Assembly (NCBI GenBank): GCA_025765595.1
Contig: JAIVFH010000026.1
Location: 248,001 to 312,000 of the forward strand
DNA: 64,000 nucleotides
Reading direction: 5' to 3'
DNA from: Obelidium mucronatum
Lineage: Eukaryota; Chytridiomycota; Chytridiomycetes; Chytridiales; Chytriomycetaceae
A model generated the notes under the pieces. That model saw only the letters and a list, made by a program, of their open reading frames with translations, did not search any database and was not told the origin of the DNA. Below are positions 22,507 through 34,495 of the stretch, piece by piece (the first letter of the stretch is position 1; the number at the start of each line of letters is the position of its first letter). Position numbers and translations under genes: made by a program.

Positions 22507-25500
22507 TTATTCATCCAAGTCAACAGCAAAACCCCTCCTCATTGGCGGCGTATAATCCCGCTTCAACTTTTCCTCGAATTTCGAAACTGTAAGCATCTCC
22601 TTGATCCGCGAACGAAGTTGCTCTCGCCTCCATTCCCGACACTGCTCCTCCTTCAACTCTGCAACAATCGCGCGCCATTTACGGAGGTATCTACGCGGCA
22701 TGAGTTTTTCTGCTAGGAGGACCGCTTTCCGCTCCTTTTCTCGCTCGTTTTGAAGTCGTGTGAATACGGATTCTTTGGCTTTTTGTATCCACTTTGCGAA
22801 TACTGAGTGACTTTTTTGGTTCATGTAATGAGATTGCGCAAGGCTCTCTTTCGATTTCTCGGTTTTGTATTTCTGCAAACTTTTTAGATGCTTGACAATA
22901 CAACACGTCCCTGAAGACCATACCTGACTAAACTCTTTCCAAACCCGACAGACCAAATTCTTTTCATACACAAGGCTCGCTTGCAGCTCCACTTGTTCCC
23001 GTTTATCTTGCAGCTTCCGTCGCCATTTGAGTACGCTTGGTAAACAGTCCCATTTCTGTCGAAAGGTGAAGGCGAGTGCTTCATCGTTTCGATGACACGC
23101 CACATTGATTTTCAATGGAGTCAGTCCTTTGCGCTTGAGTAGGGTTTTATGGTAATGTGAAATGGCTTTGGCGACATTTTGAGCGCGTTTTTCTTTTTCC
23201 TTTCCCTTCTCTTCTTCAGCCTATGTTGACGTTAAAACCATTGAAGCCCACGAAAAAAAAAAGATGAAAACCTTACCATTTTGCGGAGTCGGCGCTCTTC
23301 CAATTTCAACTCAATATACCTCCTTTTTTCGGTCTCTTCACGTTCGATTCGTTCTCGCTCTTCTTGATCCTTCTTGGCCTTGAGAATGAGCATCTCGTTT
23401 AATGTACAGCCTTATACAAAATAAAGACCAAAGATGGAAAAAAAAAAACTATCAATACTTGGATCTCTTGTTCTCGTTCCCTTTTTTTCTGTTCAACCGC
23501 GTTCCTTCGTTCAAGTCGTTCTGCTTCCCGTTTTTTCATTTGTTGGAGAATGTCTGGGTTTTTAAGGCTCTTGATGATTGCTGCTGGTTTTGGTTTAGTT
23601 GGCGCATGACTGGTTGAGTTGATATTGATTTGTTTTGCTGCTGCGGCTGCGGCGGCGGTGATTGGAGATGAGGCTGGAATGATGATCGTAAATGGAGGTT
23701 GTTGTTTTGCAACACTGTCTATTTGTCGGAGTTTTCCCTTCCGTACTTTAATGGTTGCAGACTTTGACGCATGAGGGCATGTATCTCGCAAAGAACTTTC
23801 TGCTCCACAGATATCGGCCACATTGCAAAAAGGAATAGTATGCGAAGATGAAATATTTTGCACGATAGTTGCCGGCGGCGGTGGAGGCGGCGAAGGAGGC
23901 GACAGTGGAGACAAGGGACGCCTTCTAGCATTCGCAACCTGCTCCTCCATCGCCTTCAAAAAATCCTGCACCTTTTTCGACCGCTCCTGATGCCTCCTTT
24001 GTAACTTTTTGTTTTCCATCTCAATCTTGTGCCACGCATGCCATGCGAGGTATACTTTCGAAAGCGTTGTTAATCGGTAATGGCGATCGGCTTTGGTTTG
24101 GTTTTCGTGGGCTTTTTTCAGGTCTCTTGTGAGGGCTTCGGAATGCCTTGCCAAAATAAAAATAAAATCGAGTTTCTTTGTTAGACTGCGACACACTCGG
24201 GTTTTTACCTTAATCCTTCTCGTCTCTTTTTCGTTGTAACCCATTTCACCCATGCTCGGTTTTGAAGTTTCCAGTTTCCAAGTACCTGACCGCAAAAAAC
24301 AAACAATATTTCATCAAAATATCCGATCACGGAATTGGTTAGGAATCTCTTACCAAAACACTGTTTAAACTCATTTTCTGACGCATAGTATGGTCACGCC
24401 AGGCAGAGAATAAAGGCTGCCAAAAAAAAATAGTTTCCTGTTGAGATGGCAGAACAAGGTTGCCCTTTTTTGTCTTGGTACCAACACTGATTGTCTTCAA
24501 ACATTTGAGCATGAATAATTCTTCGGGCGCGAGCCATTCCAATGGTTCGCTTGCGTTCGCGTTCCTCGTTGGCTCGACGGAGTTGCTCGCGTTCATATCT
24601 TGCAAGATCTTCCAACCTATGATATTCGAAAATAAAAAACATGTTAGCTAAACTATAATAAAAAATAGAGAGAGAGAGATAGAAAAACCGTTTGTTGCTC
24701 TTTTTTGGCTTCCATGGCTTTCTCCTGCTCCTGCTGTGCTTTGGCATCTGGCCTCTTTCAAGACTTCTTCAAGCTCCTGCTTTCGCGCTGGTCAGAGATA
24801 CTTCAGCCTCCCATTTATTTACAATCGCCAGCCGTTTTTCATCTTTTCCTTGTTTGTGAATCATTACATTCTTTTGGTTGACTACTGCCCCTGCTGCGGC
24901 ACGTTGAAAATCCGCTATTTCTCGACGATGTTTTGCGAGAGATTGTCTTATCGATGTCGATATTCTAGATGATGTGGTAGTAGTATTCTCAGAGGGCTTC
25001 TTTACTACACATATTGAAGTCGGCTTTGCCTGTTGTTTTTGGAGCAGGAGTCTTGAGAGAGACACGTTAGCTATACAACAACCGAAAAAAAAACAGAACC
25101 TGGTTAGCAAACCTGTTCAATCCCAACTACTTCATGAAGGATCCGGCGAATTTCGTGTACATCAATACTAGACCCATCATCGTGGTCATCATGATCGCCA
25201 GCTTTAGAAGCACATTGATTCTTGACTCGAAAAGATACATCGTTCTCGATAGGAACTGGTTCGTTTTCAATCCACTGTCGAAGAAGGTTGCGCGCTTAAA
25301 AAAAAAAAGTAAAATAAATCAATAAATCATTTAAAATCAAGAAGACATAAGCAGCAATGGCATGAAACGAGGTTATTGGAAGGAAAAAAAAAACTTGATA
25401 CCTTCGATCATGACTTCATCCGAGTTGTCAACAACCAAATTCTGAAACGCGACAGAATCCAACCTAGACTCTCTCAATCGCGTTCGATTGCAGTACAAAA

Positions 25501-25740
25501 ATCCTCATCATCGTCTTCACTCTCCTCGCATGCTTCTGACGCGTCTCCTTGCTGTCGACTATCCTCGTCAATTTGAGAGTATTTCGCATTATTGTAGTGA
25601 CGCGATGCGGAAAACAAGGGGCGACCCGTCACGCTAGAGTTGGCAGTTGTATGCAGCGGCTGTTCCAAGCGAAGGCGTTCCAGAAGAGATTCTGTCGTCG
25701 TGTTTTCGAGATCGTCTTTTTCGAGTGTTGGATGCCTCAT
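22507..25740 (-). CDS. Coiled-coil protein, CCDC191-like
   Basis: Multi-exon gene encoding long charged helices with regularly placed Trp: LFSAWRDHTMRQKM, VYLAWHAWHKIEMEN, RYLRKWRAIVAELK. It also has LKNPDILQQMKKREAERLERR, which resembles the conserved PK.L..M..RA.ERAERKR segment of animal CCDC191. The W-rich spaced helices also recall Sfi1/centrin-binding repeats. The N-terminal exon (from 25740) is acidic and Ser-rich; the final exon ends MRRGFAVDLDE at 22507. About ten exons separated by short introns, boundaries approximate. A centriolar or ciliary role would fit a zoosporic fungus, but this is inference. Alternative: another coiled-coil family with similar composition. Confidence 0.6.
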
Positions 25741-25976
25741 GGACGCGTGCGCAGGTGGTCTTGATTCTTATTTTATTCAGAAGAATTGTCTTTTTATTAA
25801 AATGGGCTGTAGAAGAGACTCTATGCAATCATGTATGCTAAACTTACAGAGTCAATCAAGGTTCTACTGAAAGGGGCTCAAAAAGCTGGGTGGCGCTGCA
25901 CAATCTGAAACGTTCAAGACAAGTCGACAAACGCCAAAAAGAATATATAAAAAAATAAAAAAACAACAACAACAGA

Positions 25977-27776
25977 ATGGGATTCATTGGAAAGCTGATG
26001 ACGAAAGTGGCAGACAAGCTGAAGGAAAAGCTTGAGGGCGAAGAGGAGGAGGAAGTCGGTGAAGAAGAATGTGAAGAGGACGAGGAGGAGGAGGATTGTG
26101 AAGACGAGGAAGCTGAAGAGGAATACGGTTTGTGTTATTAATTATGCTGTTTAATATTAATTCTCCTTTGTTTTACGCAGAAGAAGAAGACGAGGAAGCG
26201 GAAGAGGAAGGTATTCTGGCTGCCTATTGTTCAAAAACCGATGAAATCTGATCATGTTTTTCGCAAACAGAATACGAGGAAGAAGAATACGAGGAGGAGG
26301 AAGAAGAAGAAGAGTACGAGGAAGAAGCCGAGGATTGTGAGGACAAAGAGTCCGCTGTCGTGGTGAGAATATGACTCTTCTATATTTGGAACAACAATGA
26401 CTGAACACCCTTCCAGTTACCCAAAGGATGGATTCAACAGTACAGCAATCAATACAACTGCCCATTATATTGTACGTCTTGTTTTTGCTTTCTTCCTTGA
26501 CGATTGACTGTTCTTCACTTGTTCATTTCGTAGGCAACACGAAAACGGGGGAGACTCAAGTAAGAAAAGCTTTATTTCTTTTTAAATTCAATTCAAATTC
26601 TAATAAAAGTTGTCGGTTTTTCGCAGTGGCATGCGCCAGGAACGATTCCACCAAAAACCAGTGGCGCAGTTCAAAGAGATCCCTACCAAGCCCAACACAG
26701 TTTCCGTGGAACTGGAAATAAAAAAGCTCTATTGGTGGGTATTAATTATGAAGGAACGGATAGCGAACTTTCTGGTTTGTTGTGTGGTTTATCAATTATC
26801 TCTCCATTTATTCAACTACTCACTGGTATCAATTCACAAAGGATGCATCAATGACGCTATAAACCTTAAACAATTCATTGTCGAAAACTATGGATACAAT
26901 CCATCGCCTCAAACCATGCTCATGTTGACTGATGACGCGACCGATCGAAAGAAACAACCAACCCTCAAAAATCTGCTTGCTGGGTTTTACTGGCTCGTGT
27001 CCAACACCAAACCAGGCGATGAACTTTTTTTCAGTTATTCAGGTCACGGTGGTCAAATTGAAGACGACGATGGAGACCGATCGTCTGGTTTGGATTGTAC
27101 TTTATGCCCTGCGGACTATGATACAGCTGGTCAAATCCGAAGTGACGATGTCCACAAATACCTCGTTGCTGCATTACCAGAGGGAGTTAAATTGACGGTT
27201 ATAATGGATTGTTGTCACTCTGGAACAATGATGGAGCTTCCCTACACGTACAGGCCCGATGCGAACGGTAAAATGAGCCCAGTTGATTTGGTTAAAAAAG
27301 GAATCACGATTGTTTCCGGCGCTCAGAAGCTTTTGCAAGGTGGATTTTCAATGAGCAAGGTGATGTTTTATCTCTGTCATTCTCCCAATTTATTGATGGT
27401 GAAAAAAAAACAGATTAACGATGCCAAGAAACTCTTTGAAGAGGCCAAGGGACTTGCCGCGGCTTTCAACAGCGGCAAAGAAACCACACAGGGAGGATAC
27501 AAGGAAGAAGCCTTCAATGAAAACTCGGCTGCTCCAAAAATGGTATTCTGTCTCTCAGGATGCCGCGATGAGCAAACAAGTGCAGATGCAACGTTTGATG
27601 GAAAAGCCAGCGGTGCTCTAACTTATGCAATTCTGAAATCACTCGAGGCAAATCGAAACTTGTCATACGAAGAGCTGTTGCTGCAATTGCGTGGGTTTAT
27701 GAAGGGCGAGTTTTCGCAGATTCCGCAGCTTTCATGTGGTGTTCCAGTGGATCCAAAGTCCCCGTTTTCGTTCTAA
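25977..27776 (+). CDS. Metacaspase, type I, with polyacidic prodomain and WW domain (copy 3)
   Basis: Eight inferred exons (25977-26127, 26181-26210, 26271-26362, 26417-26471, 26534-26559, 26627-26774, 26842-27359, 27414-27776) give 460 residues. After a short amphipathic N-terminus (MGFIGKLMTKVADKL) the prodomain contains about 60 residues that are mostly Glu/Asp. A WW domain follows, split over three exons: LPKGWIQQYS...PLY, NTKTGETQ|WHAPGTIP. The protease core has YSGHG and DCCHSG with DDDGDRSSG. Intron positions match copy 2, including the one before NDAK. TATATAA at about 25944 lies 27-33 bp before the ATG. The acidic prodomain could act as a calcium- or charge-sensing inhibitor; that is inference. 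Confidence 0.9.
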
Positions 27777-28230
27777 TTATTTTCTGTTTACTTTCTTCTT
27801 GCAATGAAAACTTTTCTGAAACTCATCGAATTTGATTTCGTATTTAATCACTGCCAACAACATCGAGCTCTTTGTGCTACTATCGCAACAGCTGCCCGGG
27901 TTCCATTGATAGCCACTGGAATCGGTGAGACAGAACGATGTCGGCCAGTCAGGACTGTGAGACACTTGATTTCTGTCTGCCTTATGCCGCCAGCTTGGAC
28001 TCCCTGACAGCTGTGGACCTCTCGGGCTGCACACTGCTCTATATGGTGTCCGATGGTTTAGTCCTTGAGACTGACGTGTTTCTCTCGACAATCACTGTAT
28101 GTGACAATTGGAACCGCGCTGGTCATCAAGCAGCAAACTGCAGCCAGCAGATAGTTGTTTGCTTCCTTGAGTCAGAACTACTTTTGTAATCTGAAAAACC
28201 AATGCTTTATTCTTTATGAGCGTGGTCATT
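27777..28230. other. Interval without a recognisable gene
   Basis: Convergent region between metacaspase 3 (plus) and the aldo/keto reductase (minus). Frames on both strands are open for up to about 100 codons and Cys/Trp-rich, with a higher GC content than the flanks, but no frame matches a family I know, and no start, splice or coding pattern is convincing. It could be a degenerate exon of a Cys-rich protein. Confidence 0.35.
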
Positions 28231-29484
28231 TAACGAAAATAGTTGACTTGCAATGCCTTAGTTCGTGCATACGCCTCATCGAAAGCAGAAACAATATCCT
28301 ATATACATAGGGAGTAAAATTAAATACGCACTGAAATCCTTATAGACTCGTTGTTCTTCTTTTTTTTCATACCTCTGGCAAGGGTCCGTCCTCGCAATCA
28401 CTCAGATTCTGTTTGGCATGCTTCACACTTGAAACCCCAATAATCACACCATCTCCCTTCGACTGATCAATCTTGGAGTGATGGAAAATCCAACGATGAC
28501 TCGCATTAACAAGCGTGATTCCTTCGTGTTTTGATACAGCCGCCTTGACAAGCTCGACAGCGTCAAAGTAAGCGGTATTCCAGTACCTCTCCCGGTACCT
28601 CTCACCCTGAGTGGTTTTCGGATCAAAGCGCGCGCCTTGCTCAGGGTCGAGCTCGAACTTGTGGTGACCAGAGAGGATTCCACCTGCAAGCGGATTGTAG
28701 GCGACAAAGCGGATTCCAAGCTCGCGTAGGCAAGGGAACAGCTCTTTTTCGACGTCGCGGGTGAGCGCATTGTACATGCCTTGGTAAATCGAAGGTAGTA
28801 CGTAATTATTTGCTTTCGCGATTTGGTAAACCTTGTAGTTTGTTGCAGTAGGGTTACTTTTACTTATAAAAAAGTGCTGAATTAATTGACTTTACCTGCA
28901 TCACTTCCCAAGCGGCGAAATTTGACAGACCCAATTCAGTAAAAGCGCCTTGCTCGTATAAATCTTGAACAGCTCTGAGTGTTTTTTCAAATGGAGTTGC
29001 GTGATCAGGTGCGTGCAGATACAACACATCGACTTTTCCAACACCCAACGCTTTCAGAGATTTCCTTGAAGTCGAAGAAAAGGATCGTTAAAACAACAAT
29101 TGACGGCGGACTACATTAAATAAAAGAGACCAAAGTGATGACTTACGAAACAGTGGCTTTCAGCTTTTCTGGCTCATGATTGCCTGGTGTCACTGGAAAC
29201 GCTTTCGTGTGCACTTGGAAGCCTTGATTAAAGACTCCTAATTCGTTTAAAACTTCTTCCGTGTTTCCTTGAGTGTAGTTTCGGGCAGTGTCCAACTCGG
29301 TGTGTCCGTGGGCCTTGAAAATGTCAAGGATCTCTTGGATTACAGCGCGATCAGAAATTCTACCGCCACTGCCTGTGCCGAACGTCATGGTCTTTAATAA
29401 TAATCCTAATCAGTATTAAGACTTTGGTGGAGGAACGAGAGTTACCCCGAGGATGACATGTGGTTTGAAGGATGGCGTAACCAT
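28231..29484 (-). CDS. Aldo/keto reductase, AKR7-like
   Basis: NADPH-dependent reductase of aldehydes/ketones. Family features in order: MTFGTG start of strand 1, ELDTARNYTQGNTEE (catalytic Asp and Tyr), catalytic Lys in VHTKAFP, VDVLYLHAPDHATP (catalytic His), ELGLSNFAAWEV, YNALTRDVEKELFPCLRELGIRFVAYNPLAGG, and a C-terminal GDGVIIGVSSVKHAKQNL cofactor segment. The segment order matches the AKR7 (aflatoxin B1 aldehyde reductase) group. Start is MVTPSFKPHVILG at 29484, spliced to TMTFGTG; the last short exon ends ALQVNYFR at 28231. Cytosolic, no targeting signal seen. Substrate cannot be told from sequence. Confidence 0.9.
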
Positions 29485-29736
29485 TGCGTGCAAAAGTATT
29501 CCTTCAAATAGTTGACATCCAGCTCATTTTATAGCAAAGTCATTTGAAATTATGCCGTCAAATGGCATTAAATTAGTCTTTGAAAACTTAGTCTGTTTAC
29601 GTTTATAAAATATTTTATTCGCAAACACGCGCTTATCTTCATCTCGTTCATTACTGCCGGTCGATCATCTCAAAAATGGCACCCGCTACCAGCAGCCTTT
29701 CATTTTGGAATGAATCGGCTCCATTAGGCGACTCAT

Positions 29737-30333
29737 TCACAGCAATCGAAACGTTAACCGGACCAACAATCCTATTATTTCCTTGTTGTATTCCGGGCTC
29801 TCGACCTTATTTGGCTTTGGCTTCTCGGTCTTGGCGCCCAAGATCTCGGCACGGTAAACGCCTGCCGCAGGATCCACCACGCATTTGAAGTCCAAATTGT
29901 AGGTTTGGTAGTTTTGCAAGACTTCGCCTTTGCAAGAGCTGCCAGTGTAATAGTCCCAGTGGAGAGTGTTGTTGGAGACGTAAAAGAGACCAGAGAGATC
30001 AGGGCGGACGTAGTAGCACTCATTGACAACAGCGTAGAAGGCGAAAACGCTGAAGGTGCATTCACTGTCCGCAAAAATACTGAGACGGGCGTACTGTTTG
30101 TTCAAGGCATTGAATGAAGGGTCGGGGCTTGCGAGGGAGGAAACACAGGACGAGATCACTGACGAGTCGTAGAGGTGGAAGGCGCTGGCGTCGGTAGAGC
30201 AAGTTGTCTTGCCAGTTGTTGCGGACTGGCATTCGGTGGCATTGGCTGTGAGTGTCACAGTGGCAAAGGCAAGCGATCCAGAGTTGCACGCACTGTTGGC
30301 GGGGTACGCGAGGGATTGCAGGTATGTAGCCAT
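29737..30333 (-). pseudogene. Truncated paralogue of the Cys-rich protein at 30682-31659
   Basis: Clearly homologous to the downstream copy through about 185 residues (YLQSL.YPANS.CN, KTTCSTDAS, ALNKQYAR, NECYYVRPDLSGLF, NTLHWD(Y/F)YTG, CKGEVLQN, EKPKPNKVESPEYNK). Directly after PEYNK it diverges into 12 unrelated residues and a stop, so it lacks the Cys-rich C-terminal part and hydrophobic tail of the other copy. The rest of the reading frame is intact, so a shortened soluble protein could still be made. Start ATG at 30333. Likely an incomplete tandem duplication. Confidence 0.7.
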
Positions 30334-30681
30334 TATTAATTCGAAATCAGTTTTTTTTAAGCGACGAATTTTTTTTATCTTCAAAAATGCGCACATCACG
30401 TGTACAGAGCAAGTTTTTCGATTTGAGCGTTGAGAGCCAGTGGCTCTGTCATATAAACTCGCTGTTACAGTTAGCTGTATGGATTTGCGTGGGTCCTTGG
30501 TGAGTACTTGCCAGATTGGAAATGCGAAAACCAAACATGTTTCGAAGGTATTACCTAAGTACAAATTCAAGATACAAATAATTTTCATCTATCGCAGAGC
30601 AGACTATCAGTGCGCTCAAATAATAAAAAGATCTAAAAACTCGGTTTATTCTTTATCCATAGAGAATACCCTTGCCATATC

Positions 30682-31659
30682 TCAAACAAACATAGACACA
30701 AACAACGCAACGACCCCCGAAGCAAAAGCAGCACGGGATCCAGAATAGAGGCCAGTTGCTGTAGCCACTCCCTTGTACTCAGCAGTAGGCAAGGCTGGCG
30801 TCTCTGGAACATAACTCTCACAGACCTTGTAAGAAGAAGCAATCGCATTACAATCCTTGTTTCCATTGTTGTACACAGCATCCACGACCGCACAAGCACT
30901 CCCAGCGTCCTTCCAATCAGCCCCAAACTTGCAGTAGCACGCTGGATCAACAGGGAAGGTAACTCCAGCAGTACACTCACCAGTAACATCAAACAGCCAC
31001 TTGTTCAGCTTGGCGTCAGTTGGGTCTTGCAAAACAAGCGCATTGATTGCTGTGTATACATCCTTGGTGTAAACCTTGTTGTATTCCGGGCTCTCAACCT
31101 TATTTGGCTTTGGCTTCTCGGTCTTGGGTCCCAAAATCTCGGCATGGTAAGTAAAGGACCCAGTAACGTCCAAAAAGTTGGCCACAGTTGGATCCGAAGA
31201 GTCGCATTTCGAATCCAAATTGAATGCCTGGAAATTTTGCAAAACTTCTCCTTTGCAGTACCCGCCAGTGTAAAAGTCCCAGTGAAGAGTGTTGTTTGGG
31301 TAGATTGAGAAAAGACCGGAAAGATCGGGGCGGACATAGTAGCATTCGTTCAAAACAGTGTAGAAGGTGAATGTGTTTTTGGCACATGCTTTGTCAGCAA
31401 AATAACTGACGCGAGCGTATTGCTTGTTCAAGGCCTGGAAGGCGGCATTTGGGCTCTCTGGCAAAGAAACACAGGAAGATACCAAGGAGGAGTCATAGAG
31501 ATACCATTCACTAGCGTCAGTAGAGCAGGTAGTCTTGTCTGTAGTTCCGGCCATGCACTCAGTGGCATTTCCCTTCACAGCAACGGAGGCAAAGCGGAGG
31601 GAAGCAGTGTTGCACACGCTGTTGGCAGGGTACACGAGGGATTGGAGGTGGATAGACAT
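30682..31659 (-). CDS. Cys-rich protein with hydrophobic C-terminus (unknown family)
   Basis: Single exon, 325 residues, not recognised. It has many Cys and aromatic residues and several N-x-S/T sequons (GNATECM, NNTLHWD), as in extracellular proteins. A second module (TGECTAGVTFPVDPACYCKFG ... SACAVVDAVYNNGNKDC) adds more Cys. The last residues (FASGVVALFVSMFV) form a hydrophobic tail preceded by small residues (GLYSGSRAA), resembling a GPI-attachment signal. There is no classical signal peptide at the ATG (MSIHLQSLVYPANS), so either the start lies in an unseen exon or secretion is unconventional. The neighbouring truncated copy lacks the tail. Confidence 0.65.
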   Translation of the reverse strand: MSIHLQSLVYPANSVCNTASLRFASVAVKGNATECMAGTTDKTTCSTDASEWYLYDSSLVSSCVSLPESPNAAFQALNKQYARVSYFADKACAKNTFTFYTVLNECYYVRPDLSGLFSIYPNNTLHWDFYTGGYCKGEVLQNFQAFNLDSKCDSSDPTVANFLDVTGSFTYHAEILGPKTEKPKPNKVESPEYNKVYTKDVYTAINALVLQDPTDAKLNKWLFDVTGECTAGVTFPVDPACYCKFGADWKDAGSACAVVDAVYNNGNKDCNAIASSYKVCESYVPETPALPTAEYKGVATATGLYSGSRAAFASGVVALFVSMFV

Positions 31660-32194
31660 TTTTGAAAATATTGAAATTGGGGGAAGGGATTTTGTGCTCT
31701 TTTAACAGAAAATCCTTGTCACGTGCAGCAGAAAGTTTTTTCAATTTGAATATGATTTGAGCCTGTCGATTACACACCTTAACGGAACACCGCACTGAAT
31801 AGGAAATGCTATCATAATAATTCAAAGATATGTTGTTTTCACTTAGGCCACTGGAAATGCAAATTTGCCAGTGGCTTACCAGCCACCGAATATTATTCCT
31901 CATATCAAACAGCTCCAAGACTATATGTTATATTGGAAATTAAGTAATTATGTCTATATTAAACTTTCGCACCATCGCATTTGAACTTGTTAGCCTCGCC
32001 GATGAGTGTCAGACAGTCCATAGATAGTGAAAGGCCACAGGACCCCGCTGTCACCTTACGCCAAAAACTATAATAGCCCCTTTAATGTCATTTGAAATAT
32101 AGTCCGCTTTATGGCAGCAATAGAGGAGTCAGCGTGCACTTGAAATTAGGTAAGCGGAAAATACCAATTGATTGAAAATCAATCTCTCTCATTA
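31660..32194. other. Intergenic interval, no gene seen
   Basis: About 535 bp of AT-rich sequence with no coding signal that I can support on either strand. It should contain the promoter of the minus-strand Cys-rich gene (just right of 31659) and the 3' end of the KICS2-like gene. Confidence 0.4.
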
Positions 32195-34386
32195 TTATGA
32201 ACTCAAAAGGCCTCTAATACGTGTATGCTCAAGCTTTCCAATGAAACTGTTTACAAATTCCATGACATCATTCTCCCACTCGCCATTCTCTTCAACTACC
32301 AACTCGCTCGGCGGCCCACTAGAACTGCTCCGTCCACCATCAGCACCACCATTCCGACCATCCGTTTCTGAAACTAAAATCGCGCCTCCTCTTCGAACGC
32401 CTCTCCCTTTCTTTGCCCCTTCAAACAGTAACGCAATAATATACATCTCACTCACTCTCACAATCACATAGGTAACGTCGACCTTCCGATCGTAAAATAC
32501 GATGCTATGTTTTGGATCATGTCGCGCATAGAAACTCTTGGTGTCTTCACTGTTAACAAGTTGATGGTATTGGGCTGTTAATTGAGGATATCCTGGAAGA
32601 GATCCCATCCAAGATCGAGATGCTCCAGGCGTACTAGCTCCACCGCCAACAACAGTGGCGCTTCCGCTACCTCCATTGCTTACCGAAGAATACAAGCTCG
32701 AAGAAGTGCTCTCCATGATTTTCCATAAACGTCCTGACGTTGTAGTCAAATTTGAAGATATTCCAAACACTCCAACATTTGGAACGGCACTGGATTCATC
32801 AACGCTCGAGTCTGTGTCGTTGGTGTTATTATTGACAGGGCTGGATACTAGAGCTCTATCGGGGGAATATAAGGGCGACTGCTGGAGCTGCTGTTCTGGT
32901 ACAGTTTGTAGTGGATGCAAGCTGGGAATACGCGATTTACCCTTTTCGCGTTTCATGATTTGAGAGATGGGTTCGAGTTTCCGAGTTTGATGTTGAAAGG
33001 GCATTGTGGGTGGTGATTGAAGCAGTGATATTATGTTTGGCCAATGGGTTCGGATAGGTGCCGTCTTGTTTTTGAGTTTTAGAACGAGACGTTTTTTTAA
33101 ATACTCTTTAAATACCTCTGGGAAAGAGAACACAGCTGGAAAACTCGCGAGTCCGGTCGGCGGAGTATAGCCCGAGCCAGTTGGTGGCATGCAATGAAAT
33201 CCGTCGGCCCAAAAAGGAAGCGCATCCGAAACTTGGTAAATGAGAGATACATTCAGACACGTTGGATAGAAAGCCAGAAAGTCGTTTGTTCTAAGAAACC
33301 ATGAGCAAAGACATACGCCTAATTTACAAAATAAAAATTCTGAGATTTACATGTGTTCGAGAGAAGTTGTATCTGGTTTTGACAGTTGATTCGCGTTCCA
33401 GTCTTTGATGGTTGTTGTAGGTCCAAATGATTGGCATAGTACGCGCTGAAACACGATTCCAAATTTCAGGCTGATTGATTCAATAAAATGGTTCAACCAA
33501 GTTGATATGTGAATGGTTGTATGTGCTTGCTCATGTACAGCATCAGTAGTCATAGGCGATGTGGCAAACAAGTTCTGAAGCCGAAAAGCAGATGAAGAAG
33601 AAGATCTCTGTACGTTTTGGTGATATGCTAAAGATGAAGACGGAGATGGAGATCGATTCGTTGGAGAGTCCAAACGTTTCAATGTAGTCAAGGGAATGCC
33701 CATATCTTGCTGAAACGTATTCAGATCAGATAACCACTCTTTCAAGGATTTTTTAGCCTGATGCAAAGATACAGAAGCATCTTTGATGTTGAACTCGTCA
33801 ATTTGTAAATCAGCCAACAGGGATAACTTGAGCGTGGCGGCAAGACGAGCAGCATTCATGACAAAAAAGGACGCGCTTTGAATAACAGAGAATTTATCTA
33901 GAACCAGGACAAGTTCGCACAAGTCATCCCGTTGGAATCCTCTCTTCAGTAATTTGAAACTTCGAAAAAGTGCCAGTTGAATGGACAAGAACACTGCCAT
34001 TTCAGATAAATCATTTGACGGCGCGGATTCAAGTTCTCTATTGATGAGGTTCAGCAGAGATGATGCTTCGGCCTGTCGAGTTTGAGTGGTGAATGTTGGA
34101 ACATGGAAGCTCACAAAAAACAATAAACCTCCAAATCCACTTCTTGGCAATCATCTTCAAATCCGAAAGAAAACAAATTCTTCTTCTTTTTCGTAATCCG
34201 TTTCTTGTAAAACTGTAGCGACTCGCTTGCTTCGACAACACCAATCCACTGTTTAAGGTCAACCAAAGCACCAAGAAACCCATCGTCCGAAGCGACCACT
34301 AAAGACAGAGATCTGCTTTCACCGGTTCCGAAATCGGATGAAATTGCACTCGATATTCGCGATAGAAATAGGGATGTTTGCGTCAT
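32195..34386 (-). CDS. KICSTOR subunit KICS2 (C12orf66)-like protein
   Basis: In animals KICS2, with KPTN, ITFG2 and SZT2, tethers GATOR1 to lysosomes and is needed for mTORC1 inhibition on nutrient loss. C-terminal landmarks match: a FPAVFSFP segment, THWPNIISLL, HSIVFYDRKVDVTYVIVRV, MYIIALLFE and NDVMEFVNSFIGKLEHTRI, corresponding to YPAVVSLP, HWPNVI, VVHFYDDKV..TYFL and the terminal helix of the animal protein. The N-terminal half is helical (DLCELVLVLDKFSVIQSASFFVMNAARL). Exon 1 starts at 34386; an intron lies near 34080-34135 and another near 33305-33350, after which WFLRTNDFLAFYPTCLN leads into the last exon. A Ser/Thr-rich insert is present in the middle. Confidence 0.75.
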
Positions 34387-34495
34387 TGTGGTTTTTTGTT
34401 TTGGATCGGAAAATTAATTGCAAGTACTTTTATGTCTAAATACTATAATTATGGTATAATCCACATTCTATAATTCTATCCACAGTAGAAATAAA

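Noticed and set aside
26020..26340. GAA/GAG-rich stretch as a microsatellite only
   Set aside because: It is in frame with the metacaspase 3 exons, interrupted by introns at sensible positions, and encodes the acidic prodomain.
27804..28190. Short Cys-containing ORFs as a new secreted protein
   Set aside because: Several overlapping frames are equally open, none with a signal peptide or clear splice sites.
31960..32110. Possible tRNA or ncRNA in the 31.7-32.2 kb gap
   Set aside because: No cloverleaf, A/B box pair or stable hairpin could be identified by eye.
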